Shown piece after piece: positions 17,061-25,640 of a DNA stretch of 64,000 bases (position 1 is its first letter; each line of letters starts with the position of its first letter). Source of the stretch: an uncultured Coriobacteriaceae bacterium (GTDB taxonomy: Bacteria > Actinomycetota > Coriobacteriia > Coriobacteriales > Atopobiaceae). Under the pieces are notes generated by a model. The model saw nothing but the letters and a program-made list of their open reading frames with translations. It searched no databases and had not been told where the DNA came from. A program made the translations under genes and the position numbers. The stretch covers positions 46,243-110,242 of the forward strand of contig CADCHF010000017.1 in NCBI GenBank assembly GCA_902801175.1, given 5' to 3'.

Positions 17061-20000
17061 CTAATAGCTGTCGTCCAAAAGCTCCAAGAGGTCCTCGCGA
17101 CGCAGCGCGGCGAGCGACGAGGCACCGCCTCCGGTACCCACAAACTGCTCCGCAAGGTCGCTCTTTGCATCTTGCAGCAGCAGAATGCGCTCCTCAATAC
17201 TGTGGGCGGCAATCACCTTGTACACCGTGACGTCGCGCGTCTGGCCTATGCGATGGGCTCGGTCGGTGGCCTGGTCCTGCACCGCGGCGTTCCACCACGG
17301 GTCGGCGTGAATCACAACCGAGGCTCCCACCAGGTTGAGGCCCGTGCCGCCAGCTCTCAGCGACACCAAAAAGACCGGTGTGTCATCGTCGTTGAAGGCG
17401 TTTACCAGGTCGAGCCTGCGCTGCTTGGGAGTCGAGCCCGTAATGGTGTAGTAGGGCGTGTCCTCGTTGTCGAGCCGCTCGGCTATGAGCGAGAGGAAGC
17501 TCGTGAACTGCGAGAACACCAGCACCTTGACGTGTGCGTCAAGCGCCGACGAGACAAGCTGCCAAATGGCGTCGAGCTTGCAGCTGCCCCCGTCGTAGTC
17601 CTCGTAGACCAGTCGCGGATCGCAGCAGAGCTGCCGCAGCCTCGTAAGCTCGGCGAGCACCTGCATGCGTTCGCCTCCAAGCGCGCCTTCCTGTCCGGCA
17701 ATGGACTCGCGCAACGCCTGCTCGCGGGCCTGGTAGAGCTCCCGCTGCGCCCGAGGCATGCGGCATGCCACCACCTGCTCGAGCTTTTCGGGGAGGTCGG
17801 CAAGCACGTCGGCCTTCAGGCGTCGCAGCACAAAGGGCTCAACGGCAGATCGCAGGGTATGAGCCACATCTTCGTCGCCGTCGGCAATGGGCAGCTCATA
17901 GCGGTCACGGAAGCGCTCGTAACCTCCGAGCAAGCCAGGCATGAGGAAGTCAAAGATGCTCCAGAGCTCTAAGAGGCGATTCTCGACCGGGGTGCCCGTA
18001 AGGGCAATGCGATGGCTCGCATTGAGCGTCTTGACGGCCTTTGCGGCAAGCGTCTGGTGGTTTTTGATGTACTGCGCCTCGTCGAGCACCACGCACCACA
18101 GCTGCTCTGTTGCGTAGTCCTCAACGTCGCGCCTGAGCAGGTCGTACGAGGTCACAAAGACTTCGTGGCCCCGCTGCGCGCGAATCTGGCGACGCTCTGC
18201 CGCCGTTCCCGTAACGGCAACCACATCGAGTTCCGGGGCAAACTTCTCAAACTCGGCAACCCAGTTGTAGACCAGCGAAGCCGGGCACACCACAAGCGAG
18301 GGGCCTTGCCCGCGCCGTGCGAGCATGACCGAAATGACCTGCACGGATTTGCCCAGGCCCATCTCGTCGGCAAGGATGCCGCCAAAGCCCATGTCAAAGA
18401 GGGCCGAGAGCCACTGGTATCCGCCAACCTGATACGGCCGCAGGCGTTCCGCAAGCTCGGCGGGTGGCTCGTAGACGCTCGGGTCAACCGAGCGGAAGCC
18501 CTCGACGCTGGCGGCAAACGACTCGTCCTTTTCGTCGTCCGAGACGATGGCATCCAGCAGAAACGCCTTGTAGGAGGGCACCTCGACCCTTCTTTGTGCA
18601 AGCTCGCCCACCGAGAGGCCAAGCTCGTCCACCAGGCGCGCCGCCTCGGCAAGGTCGGCTCCCTCCAGGTCAACGAACGATCCATCGCGAAGGCGGTGAT
18701 AGCGCTTGCGCTGTCGGTAGCTTGCAAGCACGGCATACAGCTCGTCGGAGGGCAGGTCTCCCGACGAGACCGAGAGGTCAATGAGGCCAGGGCGTGCCGA
18801 GAGCGTCACGCGGGCCTGCGGCCTCACCTTGGGAGAGAGCGCCTTGAAGGAGTCGGACGCCCGAACCTGTCCAAAGCGCGCGAGCTCGTGCACCCCCTCA
18901 AACACGATGCGCGCAACCGAATCGGCATCGGGACGACTCACCAAAAGCCCTGCCTCGCGCACCGTGGTGAAGTAGCGGGACACCACCGTTCGGGCATCCG
19001 CCTCGGCGCCGGAGTCACGCCACAGGGACTCGTCGCCCTGCGGTCGGTCGAACAGCCGCACGGTCCGGTCGCCATAGCGGGCAAGTGCGTCGCAGGTCAC
19101 AAGCACACCAGAGGTGTCGAGCACAAACACGAGCCTCAGCGGGTCTGGGCGCAGGGCGTCCAGCTGAGGGTCAAGCTCCACCGACATCGAGCGCTCGATG
19201 GACGGAAGCGCGGTAATCACAAAGCGGCGGGCATCGTCTCGCGACATGAGCAGCTGAGACACCTGGCTGCAGTACACCTGTTGGAGAAAGACCGTCGCGG
19301 GCGAAAGCTGATCGGAGCAGCGATAGAGCCTTGGACCCTGCACGGCGTAGATTCGCTCGCCCGTGGTAAAGACGTCGGCCTCTCCCTCGCGCACTATCTC
19401 GAAAGCCTCGCCACCAGCGGAAACGATGCGCACCGAGATGTCTGGGTCGCCATCGGTAACAAGCACCTCGCCGGTGTTGCCGGCGCGGGCGGCCGTTGCA
19501 TACTCAAGGCTCACCACGCGTCCCTGCAGCAGCTCCAAAAGCTCGTCTATCTCTGGCGGCGAGAGCCTGAGCTCCTTTGACGCCGACAGCGCCTGCGACG
19601 ACGTGGAGTACATGTGCCCATATACCTTGGTGCCGGCGTAGGTGCGTCGGTTGCGCACGCAGCGGCACACAAAGCGCACCAGCTCTACGTCTGCTGGGTC
19701 AAAGGCGCCAATGTCGTGGGTAAAGGCAAGCCGTCTACCATACTCGTAGAACGACCCCTCGCTCACGTGTGCCTCAAACTCGCCCAGGTCGCGGACCACG
19801 TAGGCGCCGCGGGCGCCAATCACCTTTATACCCAGGAACAGGTCGTTGTCGCGTATGAGCCTCGCCGACACACGCACGGTGCCCGCAGGCTCGCTCGAGT
19901 CCCTTGCGATACGCGGCCGGGCACAGCGCCCCGCGCGGTCAAGAAACGAGGAGACCACCGATGAGGTCGTGACGTGCTGTAACTGGCTGTAGCCCTCATA

Positions 20001-20315
20001 CAGCTTGGCGTTGCGATTGAAGTCGAGCACCAGCGCAACGCTGTGCTTGCAGGGCCCAGAGAACTTTCGCGCTGCCGGACAGCTGCACTCATAGTCAAAG
20101 ACCTCGTCGGAGACCTCGTCAATGGTGACAGACGTCTCGTAGCTATCCGAATAGCCCGATGAGCTGTCGACGCGCGCGCAAAGGTGGGTAAGGCTTCCCT
20201 CGTAGGAGCAGGTGCGATCCCAAATACGCCCCTCACGCTGGGCAATCATGCGAGCTCGACCCAAGATGGCAGGGCGACACGTTCGCGCAAGCGCAGACTC
20301 GCTAATCACGGGCAT
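17061..20315 (-). CDS. SNF2-family helicase with SWIM zinc finger
   Basis: ATP-dependent DNA translocase of the RapA/HepA-like bacterial SNF2 group. About 1084 residues: a SWIM finger CSCPAARKFSGPCKH near residue 80; a long SNF2-associated middle region; then the helicase core with ADEMGLGKSVQVI (Walker A), VVLDEAQYIKN (Walker B), LTGTPVENRL, and in the second lobe VLVFSQFTSF, GGTGLNL and DRAHRIGQ. AGGAGG just before ATG 20315 fixes the start; the frame is open 19 codons further upstream. The exact cellular role is unknown, probably transcription recycling or DNA repair. No methylase or nuclease partner is adjacent. Confidence 0.93.
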   Translation of the reverse strand: MPVISESALARTCRPAILGRARMIAQREGRIWDRTCSYEGSLTHLCARVDSSSGYSDSYETSVTIDEVSDEVFDYECSCPAARKFSGPCKHSVALVLDFNRNAKLYEGYSQLQHVTTSSVVSSFLDRAGRCARPRIARDSSEPAGTVRVSARLIRDNDLFLGIKVIGARGAYVVRDLGEFEAHVSEGSFYEYGRRLAFTHDIGAFDPADVELVRFVCRCVRNRRTYAGTKVYGHMYSTSSQALSASKELRLSPPEIDELLELLQGRVVSLEYATAARAGNTGEVLVTDGDPDISVRIVSAGGEAFEIVREGEADVFTTGERIYAVQGPRLYRCSDQLSPATVFLQQVYCSQVSQLLMSRDDARRFVITALPSIERSMSVELDPQLDALRPDPLRLVFVLDTSGVLVTCDALARYGDRTVRLFDRPQGDESLWRDSGAEADARTVVSRYFTTVREAGLLVSRPDADSVARIVFEGVHELARFGQVRASDSFKALSPKVRPQARVTLSARPGLIDLSVSSGDLPSDELYAVLASYRQRKRYHRLRDGSFVDLEGADLAEAARLVDELGLSVGELAQRRVEVPSYKAFLLDAIVSDDEKDESFAASVEGFRSVDPSVYEPPAELAERLRPYQVGGYQWLSALFDMGFGGILADEMGLGKSVQVISVMLARRGQGPSLVVCPASLVYNWVAEFEKFAPELDVVAVTGTAAERRQIRAQRGHEVFVTSYDLLRRDVEDYATEQLWCVVLDEAQYIKNHQTLAAKAVKTLNASHRIALTGTPVENRLLELWSIFDFLMPGLLGGYERFRDRYELPIADGDEDVAHTLRSAVEPFVLRRLKADVLADLPEKLEQVVACRMPRAQRELYQAREQALRESIAGQEGALGGERMQVLAELTRLRQLCCDPRLVYEDYDGGSCKLDAIWQLVSSALDAHVKVLVFSQFTSFLSLIAERLDNEDTPYYTITGSTPKQRRLDLVNAFNDDDTPVFLVSLRAGGTGLNLVGASVVIHADPWWNAAVQDQATDRAHRIGQTRDVTVYKVIAAHSIEERILLLQDAKSDLAEQFVGTGGGASSLAALRREDLLELLDDSY

Positions 20316-20666
20316 CACCCTCCTAGGAAAACTCATTGCCTCTGAGCGGGACAATAGCCCCGCACAACGCACAAAGCTGCATTCGAAAGATTATACGTCC
20401 GCAAATGGGCCTCGAAAAGCTTATTTGCGTCTTGCCAGAAACGCTTCCCGAACATCTTTTAACGTCTGCGCCTCTCGTGCGCACAGACCGTGCCACAGAG
20501 TCATACACTATTTTGACGATGGTGGTTGCTGTCTCACTGACGGCTGGGGGGCTTCCTTTCCAAATGGAGGGGTGGTTCTGACGTCTTTGGCATCGACCCC
20601 CACATTTTGGACCTCAGCGCAATCCCACAAGAGGGGGCGCGCGTGATGTGATGGAGAGGAGCATTC
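20316..20666. other. Divergent intergenic region helicase / NifU-like gene
   Basis: About 350 nt that must hold both promoters. I see no RNA gene or repeat. A GAGAGGAG ribosome-binding site ends the region just before the NifU-like gene. Confidence 0.5.
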
Positions 20667-21359
20667 ATGCAGTATTCGTCAGATGTGGAGAAGATGTGCC
20701 CCGTGACCAAGGGCGCATACCACGGGCCTGCACCAATCCCCGAGGAGGGTGCATGGGTCCAGGCCAAGCAGCTTGAGGACATTTCTGGTTACACCCATGG
20801 CATCGGCTGGTGCGCTCCGCAGCAGGGTGGCTGCAAGCTCAGCCTCAACGTGAAGAAGGGCATCATCGAGGAGGCCCTCGTCGAGACCATCGGTTGCTCG
20901 GGCATGACCCACTCCGCCGCTATGGCCGCCGAGATTCTTCCCAAGAAGACCATCCTCGAGGCTCTGAACACCGACCTCGTGTGCGACGCCATCAACGTTG
21001 CTATGCGCGAGCTCTTCCTGCAAATCGTTTACGGCCGCACCCAGACCGCCTTCTCCGAGGACGGCCTGCCCATCGGCGCTGGCCTTGACGACCTCGGCAA
21101 GGGTCTCCGCTCCATGGTCGGCACCACCTACGGCACCGCCGCCAAGGGCGCTCGTTACCTCGAGCTCACCCAGGGCTACATCACCCAGCTGGCCCTCAAC
21201 GCCAACAGCGAGATCATCGGCTTCGAGTTCCTGAACCTCGGCAAGTTCATGGAGGACGTCAAGGCTGGCAAGGATGCCAACGAGGCCATCAAGGCCAACA
21301 CCGGCCGCTATGGCCAGTGGGACGCCCCCGCCAAGGTCATCGACCCCCGCAAAGAGTAA
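20667..21359 (+). CDS. IscU/NifU-like iron-sulfur scaffold protein
   Basis: The 230-residue protein has the IscU/NifU N-terminal fold: Cys49/Cys56 in GWCAPQQGGCKL, Cys77 in TIGCSGMTHSAAMAAE (where IscU has its first cluster ligand) and Cys106 in TDLVCDAINVAM. It is longer than IscU (about 130) through extra N- and C-terminal parts. It is paired, 30 nt apart, with a GGGtGRT protein, an arrangement found in many anaerobes. No IscS, SufS or SufBCD is adjacent. The codon choice (TTC, GCC, GGC) differs from nearby genes and suggests high expression. Confidence 0.8.
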   Translation: MQYSSDVEKMCPVTKGAYHGPAPIPEEGAWVQAKQLEDISGYTHGIGWCAPQQGGCKLSLNVKKGIIEEALVETIGCSGMTHSAAMAAEILPKKTILEALNTDLVCDAINVAMRELFLQIVYGRTQTAFSEDGLPIGAGLDDLGKGLRSMVGTTYGTAAKGARYLELTQGYITQLALNANSEIIGFEFLNLGKFMEDVKAGKDANEAIKANTGRYGQWDAPAKVIDPRKE

Positions 21360-21389
21360 CTTCAAGAACAAGGAAAGGAGCTGAGCTTA

Positions 21390-22394
21390 ATGGCAGTCAC
21401 GTTCGAAGGCTACGAGCGCCGTATCGACAAGATCAACAAGACGCTCGCTGAGTATGGTATCGCCGACCTCGAGGAAGCCCTCAAGATTTGTACCGACCTG
21501 GGCTTCAACCCCTATGACATCACCGAGGACATCCAGTCCATCGCATTTGAGAACGCCAAGTGGGCTTACACCCTTGGTTGCGCCATCGCCGTGAAGAAGG
21601 GTTGCAAGACCGCTTCCGACGCCGCCGCCGCCATCGGCATTGGCCTGCAGGCCTTCTGCGTCCCCGGCTCCGTGGCCGAGGACCGCAAGGTCGGCCTGGG
21701 CCATGGCAACCTGGGCGCCATGCTGCTCGGTGAGGACACCGAGTGCTTCGCGTTCCTGGCCGGCCACGAGTCCTTCGCCGCCGCTGAGGGCGCCATTGGT
21801 ATCGCCAACAACGCCAACAAGGCCCGCAAGAAGCCACTGCGCGTCATCCTGAACGGCCTTGGCAAGGACGCCGCTCAGATCATCGCCCGTATCAACGGCT
21901 TCACCTATGTCCAGACCAAGTTCGACTACTTCACCGGCGAGCTTGAGGTCGTCCAGACCATCCCGTATTCCGATGGTCCGCGCGCTGCCGTCAACTGCTA
22001 CGGCGCCGACGACGTCCGCGAGGGCGTTGCCATCATGTGGCACGAGAATGCCGACATCTCCATCACCGGCAACTCCACCAACCCGACCCGCTTCCAGCAC
22101 CCCGTGGCAGGCACCTACTTCAAGGAGCGCACGCTGGCTGGCAAGAAGTACTTCTCCGTCGCATCCGGTGGCGGCACCGGCCGTACGCTGCATCCCGATA
22201 ACATGCACGCTGGCCCCGCTTCCTACGGCATGACCGACACCATGGGCCGTATGCACAGCAGCGCCCAGTTCGCAGGCTCCTCCTCCGTGCCGGCTCACGT
22301 CGACATGATGGGCCTCATCGGCATGGGCAACAACCCGATGGTTGGCTGCACCGTGGCGTGCGCCGTGGCCGTCGAGCAGGCTCTGGCCGAGTAG
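21390..22394 (+). CDS. GGGtGRT-family protein
   Basis: The 334-residue protein carries the family name motif GGGTGRT at residues 260-266, followed by LHPDNMHAGPASYGMTDTMGRMHSSAQF. The family is widespread in anaerobic bacteria and some archaea and has no established biochemical function. Conserved cysteines (34, 64, 72, 90, 119, 203 and two near the C-terminus) would suit metal or cluster binding, consistent with the scaffold protein encoded just upstream. AAAGGAG lies before the ATG. Strong codon bias again suggests an abundant protein. The operon ends at an intrinsic terminator. Confidence 0.88.
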   Translation: MAVTFEGYERRIDKINKTLAEYGIADLEEALKICTDLGFNPYDITEDIQSIAFENAKWAYTLGCAIAVKKGCKTASDAAAAIGIGLQAFCVPGSVAEDRKVGLGHGNLGAMLLGEDTECFAFLAGHESFAAAEGAIGIANNANKARKKPLRVILNGLGKDAAQIIARINGFTYVQTKFDYFTGELEVVQTIPYSDGPRAAVNCYGADDVREGVAIMWHENADISITGNSTNPTRFQHPVAGTYFKERTLAGKKYFSVASGGGTGRTLHPDNMHAGPASYGMTDTMGRMHSSAQFAGSSSVPAHVDMMGLIGMGNNPMVGCTVACAVAVEQALAE

Positions 22395-22446
22395 TACCCT
22401 CCGTCTGACCGACTCGCGGCCCGGGAGCCGCGGTGCAGACATCCAC

Positions 22447-22485
22447 AACGACCCGTCGCCCAAATGGGTGGCGGGTCGTTCCTTT
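22447..22485 (+). terminator. Intrinsic terminator after GGGtGRT gene
   Basis: AACGACCCG(T)CGCCC pairs with GGGTGGCGGGTCGTT and is followed by CCTTTA. Confidence 0.85.
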
Positions 22486-22563
22486 ATCTATAACGAAAGG
22501 CACTCAAGCCTGATCAACTAGCAAAAAACGACAATCCCATGACCTCAATGCTTGCACGCAGCA

Positions 22564-22669
22564 GGCCCAATACTTTCCTAGTCGCCTAAAACTCGTGTTG
22601 GGCCATAGCAAAACGTGGGAAAACGTCCGCGCCAATGCGAGTTTTAGGCGACTAGGAAAGTATTGGGCC
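22564..22669. repeat. Palindromic repeat family A, copy 2
   Basis: Perfect 32-nt arms (22564-22595, 22638-22669; GGCCCAATACTTTCCTAG… ) enclose a 42-nt loop with AAAACGTGGGAAAACGT. It is almost identical over some 85 nt to copy 3 and in the same orientation. It lies just past the 3' end of the accessory gene. A further exact 11-nt piece of its arm (CGAGTTTTAGG) recurs at 22680-22690. Confidence 0.95.
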
Positions 22670-22685
22670 ATGACAAGATCGAGTT

Positions 22686-23660
22686 TTAGGAGGTCGCCGC
22701 TGATATCAACTCGTCGACAAGTCGCTGGTTGGCGAACTGGAAGTCCTTACCCATCGGAAGACTCACTCCCAGGTTCTGCGATATCTTTCGCGCGACCTCC
22801 CATCGCTGTGCCTGCTCACGCAGCTGCTCAATGGTGATCATCTGCAGTTGGATGCCCTTTCGTTCTGCGGCAAGTTGCCGGGCTATGTCCGCTGCAATAT
22901 CGGTGCTTGAGCTATGAGCGTATTTGCCCTGGTACTCAATACCAAAGTCATGCTCCTTCCAAAATAGGTCTATGCGAATAAAGTCCTTTCCTACGATTCG
23001 CCGGCCTAGGTCGTTGAGCCCAATCTCGTAGTTCATAAGTGGGGCAGGAAATCCAAACCCACCAAACTGACTTGGCAGGCAAAAGACCAGTCTTGAAATA
23101 GTCTCCATCGGAGAAGCCGAGCCCTCCAACGAATAGAAGCAGGCTCGCCGCATTTTAGCGAGGCCCCTAAGCCGATGGCAACGGTCCATATAAGAGCGCA
23201 AGTCATCAAGCGTGAGAAGAGGCTTTCTCTCCGTGATTCCACTCTTCTTTTTCTTGTCGAGCGTGTAGTTGCCACAGAACCGCTCTATGAGGGCGATGCT
23301 CTGTGGAACAGTAAGCTCCTGCGCTCGCTGAATCAGACAAAGAGCAGGCGAAGCCACAAAAACATCTTGCGTAAGCTCGATAAAAGAGCCACCGGGAAGC
23401 TGTGCCGTACACAGATGACAATGCATCCCTTCCCATTTTCTCAATTCTTCCTGCGATGACACGAGGATATCAAACGGTTTTGAGATGGACTCAAGCACGC
23501 TCAGGTCAACATGGCCAAAATCTAGTTGACTTGCCCAACAGTGTTCCAGCTCCTGGTCCGGGGAAGGATCGAGGAGTCCGATACTGGGCTGGTTGAGGAG
23601 CAACTCAGCGGTTCTATGTCCAAGAAAGATAGCCATGGCATTGGATTGTCTCAAAGCCAT
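22686..23660 (-). CDS. Accessory protein with nuclease-fold-like C-terminus, flanked by repeats
   Basis: The 324-residue product is not a protein I can name. Residues about 80-190 resemble the helical region of actinobacterial AbiEi/DUF559-type proteins, with EGSASPMETISR and GGFGFPAPLMNYEI. The C-terminal 100 residues show RIDLFWKEHDFGIEYQGKYAH, a pattern like the D…E-x-x-G core of Vsr/DUF559 endonuclease folds. The gene is more AT-rich than its neighbours. There is no ribosome-binding site; a TATAGT box 6 nt before the first ATG suggests a leaderless message. Its stop codon lies inside a fragment of the repeat arm. Function is unknown. Confidence 0.7.
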   Translation of the reverse strand: MALRQSNAMAIFLGHRTAELLLNQPSIGLLDPSPDQELEHCWASQLDFGHVDLSVLESISKPFDILVSSQEELRKWEGMHCHLCTAQLPGGSFIELTQDVFVASPALCLIQRAQELTVPQSIALIERFCGNYTLDKKKKSGITERKPLLTLDDLRSYMDRCHRLRGLAKMRRACFYSLEGSASPMETISRLVFCLPSQFGGFGFPAPLMNYEIGLNDLGRRIVGKDFIRIDLFWKEHDFGIEYQGKYAHSSSTDIAADIARQLAAERKGIQLQMITIEQLREQAQRWEVARKISQNLGVSLPMGKDFQFANQRLVDELISAATS

Positions 23661-24130
23661 GTCGCACTATAGTCGCAGCTAGCTCGCACGATTTTTTTAA
23701 AGTGCAGGTAAATACCAACGCCGTTAGCCAGAGCCGTAAGGCTCATCACAAAAGATGTATAACCAATCGTTTATTAATGATGGGTCGATACGGTAGGCGC
23801 ATTGAAAAAGGGGCCGCTTACATGTAGAGGAGACTGGATACTTTCCTAGTCGCCTAAAACTCGCATTGGGCCATAGCAAAACGTGGGAAAACGTCAGCGC
23901 CAATGCGAGTTTTAGGCGACCGCATTTCTATACAGGTGTCTCAACGGCAGCCCAATCACCCACCTGCGACACTTAAGATGAGCCGAAAACGCTGTCTGCT
24001 CAGATGTCCTCGCGGCTAGTTGGATGGATGCTCTCCACATAGCAAGGCATGACGGTTGGGCCTCAAACCGCTGGCCACGATTATGTAGCTCCAGGCCATC
24101 TTTTGGGACGGCCTGTACACCTCGTCTTTT
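23661..24130. other. Intergenic region between accessory gene and murI
   Basis: Holds palindrome copy 3. The rest (23672-23837 and 23921-24130) is relatively AT-rich and shows no convincing gene. Confidence 0.5.
23838..23920. repeat. Palindromic repeat family A, copy 3
   Basis: Perfect 21-nt arms (23849-23869, 23900-23920; GTCGCCTAAAACTCGCATTGG) and a 30-nt loop GCCATAGCAAAACGTGGGAA… . The left outer part (ATACTTTCCTA) matches copy 2, but the right outer part has been lost. It is in direct orientation to copy 2. Confidence 0.93.
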
Positions 24131-24922
24131 CTAGCAGGGCTGCGTAAAGAACCAGCGATAGAGCTCGAGCTCCTCTGGGCTGTCAATGCTGCTCGCGAAG
24201 GAGACCTCACCCACATGCGTCTCGTCGCGCAGCAGCTCGCGCTGGTCAAGTAGCCTGCGCAGTTGCCGAGCCGTCCCCGCGCCTCCGTCAAAGAAGCGCA
24301 CGTCGCCCAGCACATCGGCAATCTGGCTACGCACAAAGGGGTAATGGGTGCAGCCCAGCACCACGCGGTCAACCTCTCCCCTATGAGCTCCAAGCAAGTG
24401 CTCAAGCAGCTCGTGCACGTCGGCATCATCAAGGTTACCATGCTCAATCCGACCAGCAAGGCCCACGCACGCAACGGCTCGAACCGGAGCACCAGACGCC
24501 CAGCGCTCCTCAAGCTTCTGGAACTTCTCGAGCCTTAGGGTGATCTCGGTTCCCATGACCAGGATGTCGCCCTCGCCACCAGCCAGCACCGCCGGCTTAA
24601 GCGCGGGCTCCACGCCCACAATGGGCAGGTTGGCATAGCGCTCACGCAGCTCGGGGGCAGCGGCACTCGTAGCCGTGTTGCAGGCTATGACAATTGCCTT
24701 GGCACCGTCTGTCACCATACGGTCGACGATTGCGTCGGTAAGCTCGCAGACCTCCTCAACGCTGCGCTCGCCATAGGGGGCGTGCGCCGAGTCGCCAAAG
24801 TAGTGAAAGTCCTCGTGAGGCAGCTCACGCACCAGGTGCTGCAGAACGCTCACACCGCCCACACCAGAGTCAAAGACTCCCACAAAGCCATCTGCTTGCG
24901 GATGTGCCGCTTCCATCTCCAT
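24131..24922 (-). CDS. murI: Glutamate racemase
   Basis: Makes D-glutamate for peptidoglycan. The 263-residue protein has the two catalytic cysteines in ACNTATSAA near residue 77 and LGCTHYPFV near 183, plus the N-terminal FDSGVGGVSVL and FGDSAHAPYGER motifs of the family. The start at 24922 is chosen because GGGAGC lies 4 nt upstream; the frame extends seven codons further without a site. It is divergent from pth2. Confidence 0.95.
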   Translation of the reverse strand: MEMEAAHPQADGFVGVFDSGVGGVSVLQHLVRELPHEDFHYFGDSAHAPYGERSVEEVCELTDAIVDRMVTDGAKAIVIACNTATSAAAPELRERYANLPIVGVEPALKPAVLAGGEGDILVMGTEITLRLEKFQKLEERWASGAPVRAVACVGLAGRIEHGNLDDADVHELLEHLLGAHRGEVDRVVLGCTHYPFVRSQIADVLGDVRFFDGGAGTARQLRRLLDQRELLRDETHVGEVSFASSIDSPEELELYRWFFTQPC

Positions 24923-25077
24923 TTTTGCTCCCTTTGGGCCCATCCATCAGATACGGACATAAGGGTAGCAGCTCCATGTGAAGACGGTAAGACCAAATGC
25001 AGCCAAGCGGCTGTTGCTGCTATGCTTGGCAAATCCACTAGAGCTCTTTGCTCACACGTCACCACAAAGGAGGGCCC

Positions 25078-25518
25078 ATGGCCGTCTCTTCTTACAAGGC
25101 AAAACAGATGATCGTGATGCGCCGCGACCTCAAGATGCGCAAGGGAAAGATTGCCGCGCAGGCAGGACACGCCTGCGTAGAGGCCGTGCTCATGGCCCTT
25201 GCAAAGGAGGGGCGTCTCGATCAGGTGCGTGTAAACGACGCAGGCACCTGGGTCTACCTGGACGACGAGGCAACCGAGGCCACTGCGCTCTCGGACTGGT
25301 TTGACGCTGGCGTGGCAAAGGTCTGCGTGTACGTCGACTCCGAGGAAGAGCTGCTCGACCTTGCCGCACGCGGGCGCGAGCTAGGCTTTGTGTACGCCCT
25401 CGTGCGCGATGCCGGTCTCACCGAGTTTCATGGGGAGTCGACCTTCACCTGCCTGGCCTTTGAGCCGCTGCGAGCCAGCCAGATAGACCCCTTGACCGGA
25501 GACCTTCCCCTCTACTAG
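25078..25518 (+). CDS. pth2: Peptidyl-tRNA hydrolase, archaeal/eukaryotic type (Pth2)
   Basis: Releases peptides from peptidyl-tRNA that falls off the ribosome. The 146-residue protein matches Pth2, not bacterial Pth: KQMIVMRRDLKMRKGKIAAQAGHACV at the start carries the conserved lysines and histidine, and TEFHGESTFTCLAFEP replaces the usual C-terminal end. AAGGAGG lies 4 nt before the ATG. metF follows 122 nt downstream. A normal bacterial pth is present at 38.4 kb, so this genome encodes both unrelated types. Confidence 0.85.
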   Translation: MAVSSYKAKQMIVMRRDLKMRKGKIAAQAGHACVEAVLMALAKEGRLDQVRVNDAGTWVYLDDEATEATALSDWFDAGVAKVCVYVDSEEELLDLAARGRELGFVYALVRDAGLTEFHGESTFTCLAFEPLRASQIDPLTGDLPLY

Positions 25519-25640
25519 CACTCAATTTGCACCTTGGGGGCACGGCAAGACACAGATTGCCCGCGCGGCACGAGCCTGGTCACGCACGTGTAACAGCCGA
25601 GGTCTACCATGGAAAGCCCCGCAATTCGAAGGAGCCTGCT

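Noticed and set aside
17061..20315. SNF2 helicase as part of a known defence system (e.g. DISARM or similar)
   Set aside because: No methylase, phospholipase, DUF1998 or nuclease gene adjacent; the SWIM finger and lone position fit housekeeping SNF2 proteins.
22564..22669. Palindrome copy 2 as a simple transcription terminator of the GGGtGRT gene
   Set aside because: A proper terminator already lies at 22447-22485, and the palindrome has long arms, a conserved loop and no U-run.
7317..23920. CRISPR array
   Set aside because: The repeats are three dispersed palindromes kilobases apart, not regularly spaced repeats, and no cas gene is present.
24016..24513. Open frame overlapping the 3' part of murI in another phase
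   Set aside because: Shadow of murI; murI carries both catalytic cysteines in the correct frame.
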